In this document: positions 33,003 to 37,985 of the stretch, one piece after another
How the letters are laid out: each line of letters begins with the position of its first letter
How positions within the stretch are numbered: position 1 is the first letter of the stretch
Origin: Oscillospiraceae bacterium
Lineage (GTDB): Bacteria > Bacillota > Clostridia > Oscillospirales > Ruminococcaceae
Direction: 5' to 3'
NCBI GenBank assembly: GCA_031260665.1
Contig: JAISLD010000027.1
Location: 1 to 37,985, forward strand
Length of the DNA stretch: 37,985 nucleotides
Position numbers and translations under genes: made by a program
Notes under the pieces: model-generated
The model's input: the letters and a program-made list of their open reading frames with translations, nothing else
Databases searched by the model: none
What the model was told of the DNA's origin: nothing

Positions 33003-33673
33003 CAAATAATTGGCAGAACTTCACCCGTGATGTACACCGCGTTAAACAAGAAGCGAGCTGTTTCGGCAATGTCACTCGGTTTGCCGACTCGCCCCGTGAG
33101 TGACAACTCGGCTAATTCCTCATCTGAAAACTGCTCTGTCATTCGGCTTTTGACCGCACCGGGCGCAATGCAGTTGACGCGGATACCGGAGGGTGCGCCC
33201 TCAAGGGCAAGCGACTTGGTAAGCCCGATAAGCCCTGCCTTTGCCGCCGAATAGTGGCACTCCATTGCCGCGCCCTCTATCCCCCACCTTGACGAAATGT
33301 TCAGTATCACGCCGCTTTTCCGCGATAACATACCCGGCCAGACGGCACGGCTGAAGAAAAACGCTCCGCTTAAGTTAACGGCAAGCATTGAAGCGAAGTC
33401 GTCGTCCGTTATGTCTTGCAGCAATTTATACTGTGAAATCCCCGCGTTGTTGACAAGCAAGTCGCACCGACCAAAGTCAGCGACCACGCGGTTTACGTCG
33501 GTGCTGTCGCGGCAATCGCACCTTATGCCTGTCGCTTGGTACTTGTCGGCAACACGAGCCGCCTTTTCATTGTTAGTGAGATATGTGAACAGCACCTCGC
33601 AGTCGCGGCTGAACTCGCGCACCAACGCCTCGCCTATCGCGCCTGTTCCTCCCGTGATGATAACTCTATTCAA
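32999..33673 (-). CDS. Short-chain dehydrogenase/reductase (SDR)
   Basis: This is a classical SDR with a Rossmann NAD(P) site (TGGTGAIGEA), the NNAG motif, and the catalytic Ser (ISSRWG), Tyr and Lys (YSAAKAG). It has 224 residues, short but complete, ending in a hydrophobic GEVLPIIC. Homologues in Firmicutes include YmfI (an EF-P modification reductase) and FabG-like ketoreductases; I cannot choose between them. The ATG overlaps the end of the topoisomerase gene by 8 nt, so it closes a glnS-parC-SDR transcript. Confidence 0.88.
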   Translation of the reverse strand: MNRVIITGGTGAIGEALVREFSRDCEVLFTYLTNNEKAARVADKYQATGIRCDCRDSTDVNRVVADFGRCDLLVNNAGISQYKLLQDITDDDFASMLAVNLSGAFFFSRAVWPGMLSRKSGVILNISSRWGIEGAAMECHYSAAKAGLIGLTKSLALEGAPSGIRVNCIAPGAVKSRMTEQFSDEELAELSLTGRVGKPSDIAETARFLFNAVYITGEVLPIIC

Positions 33674-35879
33674 GCCGACCTCTCAAGTCAAGCGGTTTGC
33701 CTGCTTTCGGGATAGTTTTCTCGGTGAACTTCGCCGCGTCAAAGCTCGCGTTCTCGGCAAACTGCACCTCGCTCAAGTACGCGCCCCGTGTAAACGTCAT
33801 CACCTGCACTCCCGCGGTGTCGCGCTTGTCTTTCGGCAGAATAAGCGCGGTGCTGATGGTCAAGGCTTTGTCAACACTGGACAGCAGCGAAAAAAGCCTG
33901 TCGCTTGTCGTCTTGAACATCGCGACAAGCGGCGAGTCGGTGTTCAGTGAATTTTGCAGTTTCTTTCGTTTTGTTTTGGTTTCAAATGAAGAAAGCGGCA
34001 CCTTGGCGCACTTTCCGTTCTTGAAGAACGAGATTATGCTTTCGGTGTAGTCGCTCGTGATAATCGTCGCCACGAGTTTCTCTCCCTCGTCAAACGCGAG
34101 CTTTTGCGGCACATATTCACCGAGAACGCTTGCCTTTGTGTCGTCAAACTCACTCACGCGGCTCTTGTATGCCTGACCTTTGTCGGTGAAGAATATCAGT
34201 TCGTCGCGGTTGTTTGCTTCGGCTGACAAGACAAGCGTGTCGCTGTCTTTCAGCTTTTGTTCGCCGCTGACACGAAGCGATTGCGGCGTGATTTTCTTGA
34301 AATATCCCTCCGCGGTGACGAAGATGTTGACGGGATAGTCGGGGGTTTCGTCCTCGGGTTCGGCTTCGTCTTGCTCCTTGTCGTAAAGCAGCAGCGTTTT
34401 TCTCGGCTGCCCGTACTTCGCTTTGATGTCGTTCAGCTGTGCAATGATAATCGCTTTCAGCTTACGCGGGCTTTCAAGCGTTTCTTCAAGGTCCGATATC
34501 TTTGCCTTGAGGTCGCCGATTTCTTCGGTTCGCTTCAAGATGTACTCGCGGTTGATGTGGCGCAGTTTTATTTCGGCGACATATTCCGCTTGCAACTCGT
34601 CAATCCCGAACGCCACCATAAGGTTCGGCACAACTTCGCTTTCCTCCTCGGTTTCGCGGATTGTCTTGACTGCTTTGTCGATATCGAGCAGAATTTTCTT
34701 CAGTCCAAGAAGCAGGTGGAGCTTTTCTTTTATCTTTGCCAACTCACGGAACACGCCGCGTCTTACGCACTCGCTTCTGAACGCCGTCCATTCCGTCAGA
34801 ATCTCGCGTACTCCCATAACACGCGGCGTTCCCGCCACGAGAATGTTGAAGTTGCACGAGAACGTGTCGGACAGCGGCGTCAAACGAAACAGCTTCTTCA
34901 TCAGCGCATCGGGGTCGGTGCCGCGTTTGAGGTCAAGGGCAAGTTTCAGCCCCGATAGGTCGGTTTCATCTCTCGCATCGCTTATCTCGCGTATTTTGCC
35001 GAGCTTCACGCTCTCGACCACCTTGTCGATTATCGCTTCGACTGTTGTGGTCGCCGGTATCTCGGTTATCTCAAGCACATTGTTGTCTTTATCGTAAGAA
35101 TATTTCGCCCGTATCTTCAGTGAACCACGCCCCGTGTCGATGACTTGGCGAAGTTCCGCTTCGTCATACAGCAAAAAGCCGCCACCGGGGAAGTCGGGAC
35201 CGTTCAGCGTTGAGAGAATGTCGTGCTGTGGGTCTTTCATCAACGCGACCGTGGTGTCGCAGACTTCCGCGAGATTGAACCCGCAGATGTTGCTCGCCAT
35301 TGATACGGCGATACCGATGTTGTTATTCGTCAGAATAGACGGGAAGCGAACAGGCAGGAGCAGCGGTTCGGTTGACTGATTGTCGTAGTTCGGCACAAAG
35401 TCAACCGTGTCTTTGTCTATGTCTTCAAACAACTCACGGCAGAGCGGTTCAAGTTTCGCCTCGGTGTAACGCGAAGCCGCGTACGCCATATCGCGTGAGT
35501 ACGCGCGTCCAAAGTTGCCCTTGCTGTCGACAAACGGGTGCAAGAGGCACTCGTTGCCGCGTGACAACCTCACGAGTGTTTCATAGATTGCCGTATCGCC
35601 GTGAGGGTTCAGCTTCATTGTTTGCCCGACAATGTTGGCGCACTTGGTTCTCGCGCCTGTCAGCAAACCCATTTTATACATAGTGTAGAGCAGCTTGCGG
35701 TGTGACGGCTTGAACCCGTCTATCTCGGGGAGTGCGCGCGACACGATAACGCTCATTGCGTAGGGCATATAGTTCACCTCGAGTGTGTCGGGGATTGCTT
35801 GCTCGACAATCTGCCCGGCACCCTCGATGTAACCCGAGGACTTCTGCTTTGCTATCGATTTCGGTGTTCTTTTCGCCAT
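33666..35879 (-). CDS. parC: Type IIA DNA topoisomerase subunit A, ParC-like
   Basis: This is the DNA breakage-reunion subunit of a type IIA topoisomerase. It has the winged-helix active site with the catalytic Tyr in AASRYTEAKL, the QRDR segment NPHGDTAIYETLVR (Thr where many GyrA proteins have Ser83), a coiled-coil arm (residues about 390-480), and a C-terminal beta-pinwheel. The 737 residues are shorter than GyrA, and I find no GyrA box (QRRGGKG), which favours ParC or the divergent clostridial second copy. No parE/gyrB partner is in the window. AAGGAC precedes the ATG by 7 nt. glnS lies 15 nt upstream. Confidence 0.88.
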   Translation of the reverse strand: MAKRTPKSIAKQKSSGYIEGAGQIVEQAIPDTLEVNYMPYAMSVIVSRALPEIDGFKPSHRKLLYTMYKMGLLTGARTKCANIVGQTMKLNPHGDTAIYETLVRLSRGNECLLHPFVDSKGNFGRAYSRDMAYAASRYTEAKLEPLCRELFEDIDKDTVDFVPNYDNQSTEPLLLPVRFPSILTNNNIGIAVSMASNICGFNLAEVCDTTVALMKDPQHDILSTLNGPDFPGGGFLLYDEAELRQVIDTGRGSLKIRAKYSYDKDNNVLEITEIPATTTVEAIIDKVVESVKLGKIREISDARDETDLSGLKLALDLKRGTDPDALMKKLFRLTPLSDTFSCNFNILVAGTPRVMGVREILTEWTAFRSECVRRGVFRELAKIKEKLHLLLGLKKILLDIDKAVKTIRETEEESEVVPNLMVAFGIDELQAEYVAEIKLRHINREYILKRTEEIGDLKAKISDLEETLESPRKLKAIIIAQLNDIKAKYGQPRKTLLLYDKEQDEAEPEDETPDYPVNIFVTAEGYFKKITPQSLRVSGEQKLKDSDTLVLSAEANNRDELIFFTDKGQAYKSRVSEFDDTKASVLGEYVPQKLAFDEGEKLVATIITSDYTESIISFFKNGKCAKVPLSSFETKTKRKKLQNSLNTDSPLVAMFKTTSDRLFSLLSSVDKALTISTALILPKDKRDTAGVQVMTFTRGAYLSEVQFAENASFDAAKFTEKTIPKAGKPLDLRGRLE

Positions 35880-35894
35880 TTGTTTTGTCCTTGA

Positions 35895-37568
35895 TTATAT
35901 CTTGAAAGAACTCTTAAGCGGAACTATGCTGTTCCAGACGCCGCTGTGCTTTGTGTCAAGGCAGTAATAGCCGAGCCGCACGAACTGGAACTTCTCGCCT
36001 GCTTTCGCTTCACGGAGCGACGGCTCTAACTTGACGCCTGTCAGCTTGACTGCCGAATCCGCGTTCAAGTAGTCGTCATACTCCTGCCCCTCGGGGATAT
36101 CAGCTGTGTTGCCGATTGTGAACAAGCTGCCGTATTCGGTGACGTCGCCGTCAATCGCATGTTCGGCGGACAACCAGTGAATAGTGCCGCGAACCTTTCG
36201 ACCGTCGGCAGGGTTTCCGTTTGAGGTTTCAAGGTCGGCAGTGGCAAGCAACTCGACCACATCGCCGCTTTCGTTCTTCACGATATCAGTAAGCTTGACG
36301 ATATACGCGCCCATCAGTCGCACCTCGCCGCCCTGTTTCAGCCTGAAGAACTTGGGTGGCGGCACCTCAGCAAAGTCGTCGCGTTCAATCCACAGGTGCT
36401 TAGTGAACGGCAAGTCGCGAGTGCCCGAGTTGCTGTCAGCAGGGTTGTTCGGCAGGGAGAAGAACTCGGTTTTGTCGTCGGGATAGTTTGTGATTGTAAG
36501 GCGCAGCGGCGATTTGACGGCGACGCGGCGTGAAGCCGTGGCGTTCAGCTCCTCACGCAGGCAGTATTCAAGCATACCCGCGTCAACTAAGCTGTATGCC
36601 TTTGATACTCCCGCAAGTTTCACGAAGTTAATTATCGACGACGGCGTGTATCCGCGGCGGCGAAGCCCCGACAGCGTGGGCATACGCGGGTCGTCCCAAC
36701 CGTCAACAAAGCCTGTTTCAACGAGTTTGAGGAGATAGCGTTTGCTCATCACGGTGTTGGTCATATTGAGGCGCGCAAATTCGTATTGGTGGGGCGGTGG
36801 GTCAAACCCGATGTTCTCGACAACCCAGTCATAGAGGGGGCGGTGATTTTCAAACTCAAGCGAGCAGCAAGAGTGGGTTATCCCCTCAAGCGCGTCTTGA
36901 ATGGGGTGCGCGTAGTCGTAAAGTGGATAAACGCACCACTTGTCGCCTTGCCTGTGGTGCGAGATGTGGTTGATTCGATAGATTGCGGGGTCACGCAGGT
37001 TCATATTGGGCGAAGCCATATCTATCTTGGCGCGTAAGGTGCAGTGCCCGTTTGGAAATTCACCGTTTCTCATTTGTGTGAACAAGTCGAGGTTCTCTTG
37101 GACTGTACGGTTACGGTAGGGACTGTCCTTGCCCGCTTCGGTCAATGTGCCGCGATACTCGCGCATTTCTTCGAGTGTCAGGTCACAGACATACGCCTTG
37201 CCGTCTTTTATCAGTTTCACCGCGAATTCATAACATTTGTCAAAGTAATCCGACCCGTAGAAAACGCCGCCGTTTGGCGCTTCGCCAATCAGCCACGCTA
37301 TGTCCTCGCGGATAGAGTTGACATAGCTTGTGTCCTCCTTTGAGGGGTTGGTGTCGTCATACCGAAGATTAAAAAGGCCACCGTATTTCTTAGCCGCCTC
37401 GTAGTTGATATAAATTGCTTTTGCGCTTCCGATGTGCAGGCAGCCGTTTGGTTCGGGAGGAAAACGCGTGTGAACTTTGAGGTTTGGGTTGGCAGCCAAG
37501 TCGGCGTCGATAATGTCGTGGATAAAGTTGGCGTTTGGCGCGGGTGCGGTGGTGATGTTGTCGTTCAT
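35895..37568 (-). CDS. glnS: Glutaminyl-tRNA synthetase
   Basis: GlnRS directly charges tRNA-Gln. The class I signatures are PEPNGCLHIGSAKAI (HIGH) and VMSKRYL (KMSKS); RFPPEPNG with Pro is diagnostic of GlnRS against bacterial GluRS. The C-terminal half is the two-barrel anticodon-binding domain (residues about 340-557). I start at ATG 37568, with AGGA 6 nt upstream, giving 557 residues; an in-frame start 7 codons earlier lacks a ribosome site. Many Firmicutes lack GlnRS and use the GatCAB route, so this gene is likely an ancient acquisition. Confidence 0.95.
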   Translation of the reverse strand: MNDNITTAPAPNANFIHDIIDADLAANPNLKVHTRFPPEPNGCLHIGSAKAIYINYEAAKKYGGLFNLRYDDTNPSKEDTSYVNSIREDIAWLIGEAPNGGVFYGSDYFDKCYEFAVKLIKDGKAYVCDLTLEEMREYRGTLTEAGKDSPYRNRTVQENLDLFTQMRNGEFPNGHCTLRAKIDMASPNMNLRDPAIYRINHISHHRQGDKWCVYPLYDYAHPIQDALEGITHSCCSLEFENHRPLYDWVVENIGFDPPPHQYEFARLNMTNTVMSKRYLLKLVETGFVDGWDDPRMPTLSGLRRRGYTPSSIINFVKLAGVSKAYSLVDAGMLEYCLREELNATASRRVAVKSPLRLTITNYPDDKTEFFSLPNNPADSNSGTRDLPFTKHLWIERDDFAEVPPPKFFRLKQGGEVRLMGAYIVKLTDIVKNESGDVVELLATADLETSNGNPADGRKVRGTIHWLSAEHAIDGDVTEYGSLFTIGNTADIPEGQEYDDYLNADSAVKLTGVKLEPSLREAKAGEKFQFVRLGYYCLDTKHSGVWNSIVPLKSSFKI

Positions 37569-37599
37569 TCTTCGTCCTTTTGTATACATACAGCGGAAT

Positions 37600-37619
37600 A
37601 TCCCCCTCGAAAGGGGGAT
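37600..37619. terminator. Hairpin between the YjfB-like gene and glnS
   Basis: ATCCCCCT (37600-37607) and AGGGGGAT (37612-37619) form an 8-bp stem with a CGAA loop. No T-run follows on the minus strand, so it may act as a weak terminator or an RNA-stability element. Confidence 0.5.
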
Positions 37620-37643
37620 TCGTTCAATTCACTTGCCGGGGGG

Positions 37644-37814
37644 TTATGCCATAACATCAAGCAAGCCGCCGAGCGCGTTTGGGTCAGCGGGGATTGGTAT
37701 GTCGGCAATCATTTCGGCCATTTCAGCACCTTGCTGTTTGGCGTTGCTCATTATTCCGCTGAATAACTTCAGCTGAACAGCGTTCATTACGCCAAGTGAG
37801 GACATAGCGTCCAT
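37644..37814 (-). CDS. 56-residue YjfB-like small protein
   Basis: It encodes a small acidic, Met- and Ala-rich protein that begins MDAMSSLGVMNAVQLKLF, continues AKQQGAEMAEMIAD, and ends in a Pro/Gly-rich tail (IPADPNALGGLL). AGGAGG lies 5 nt before the ATG at 37814, which makes it a convincing gene despite its size. Its length and the AKQQGAEM segment resemble YjfB-type putative motility proteins of Bacillus, whose function is poorly defined. No flagellar genes are in the window. It is amphipathic and has no signal peptide. Assignment to the family is tentative; that it is translated is likely. Confidence 0.72.
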   Translation of the reverse strand: MDAMSSLGVMNAVQLKLFSGIMSNAKQQGAEMAEMIADIPIPADPNALGGLLDVMA

Positions 37815-37871
37815 TTGAGCCTCCTTTATACTAATATTAAGTGAGATACATTAAACAAGTGTTTCTGTTAG

Positions 37872-37985
37872 CGTTATTGCCTGTCGGGCACCGACCGTTA
37901 TTGCCTGTCGGGCACCGACCGTTATTGCCTGTCGGGCACCGACCGTTATTGCCTGTCGGGCACCGACCGTTATTGCCTGTCGGGC
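37872..37985. repeat. 24-bp tandem repeat array running off the window edge
   Basis: The unit CGTTATTGCC TGTCGGGCACCGAC is repeated without change from 37872, 37896, 37920, 37944 and 37968 (the last one truncated by the window end). Each unit carries GTCGG-gca-CCGAC, a 5-bp stem. There is no spacer between units, so it is not a CRISPR array. No gene is visible in 37815-37985. Confidence 0.92.

Noticed and set aside
34257-34958. A 233-codon open frame on the plus strand inside the topoisomerase gene
   Set aside because: It is antisense to conserved ParC-like sequence and shows no family features.
37872-37985. Possible CRISPR array
   Set aside because: The 24-bp units are directly contiguous with no spacers, and no cas genes are present.

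Overview
The window looks like a chromosome segment of an uncultured low-to-mid GC Firmicute of the class Clostridia, probably near the Oscillospirales/Ruminococcaceae. That placement is inferred from gene content and order: divIVA-ileS-lspA-rluD, a pyrC-pyrF-carA-carB-pyrK-pyrD cluster with the NAD-linked (PyrK-containing) dihydroorotate dehydrogenase, nifS/nifU-type Fe-S genes, Mini-RNase III, YitT, and a sigma-K-like sporulation sigma factor. AGGAGG-type ribosome sites and TTGACA/TATAAT promoters are common. Almost everything is core metabolism. I see no phage, transposase, CRISPR array, toxin or defence system, and no clear case of a large undescribed system.

Layout. 1-5187 (+): divIVA, ileS, lspA and an RluD-type pseudouridine synthase. 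5310-6113 (+): a Cof-type HAD phosphatase. 6154-16026 (+): pyrimidine biosynthesis (pyrC, pyrF, carA, an unknown secreted protein, carB, pyrK, pyrD) followed by a histidine phosphatase and a terminator. 16198-22010 (+): a translation/RNA operon (tyrS, prfA, tsaC/sua5, obg, mrnC, yitT) ending in a terminator. 22062-25023 (-): an orphan MetQ lipoprotein, then nifU and iscS. 25217-25292 (+): tRNA-Lys(TTT). 25545-26855 (-): aspartate kinase. 27277-32062 (+): two tandem CPBP membrane proteases, tadA, a polysaccharide flippase and prs. 32277-33002 (+): the sigma-K-like factor. 32999-37814 (-): an SDR oxidoreductase, a ParC-like topoisomerase subunit, glnS and a 56-residue YjfB-like protein.

How the genes fit together. 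The pyr cluster covers carbamoyl phosphate synthesis, ring closure, oxidation to orotate and OMP decarboxylation. pyrB and pyrE are not in the window. prs, at the end of another operon, makes the PRPP that pathway needs. The tyrS operon groups charging, termination, tRNA t6A formation, ribosome assembly and 23S rRNA maturation. iscS/nifU and metQ are neighbouring sulfur-related units on the minus strand.

The least ordinary content is between genes. There are at least three families of small, palindromic, dispersed repeats, two of which pair in ways that keep RNA stems intact despite substitutions. A 102-bp tandem repeat lies in the leader of the CPBP operon, and a 24-bp tandem array runs off the right edge. 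Also notable are an apparently leaderless pyrC transcript, the secreted unknown between carA and carB, a palindromic operator candidate over the iscS start site, and a structured metQ leader.
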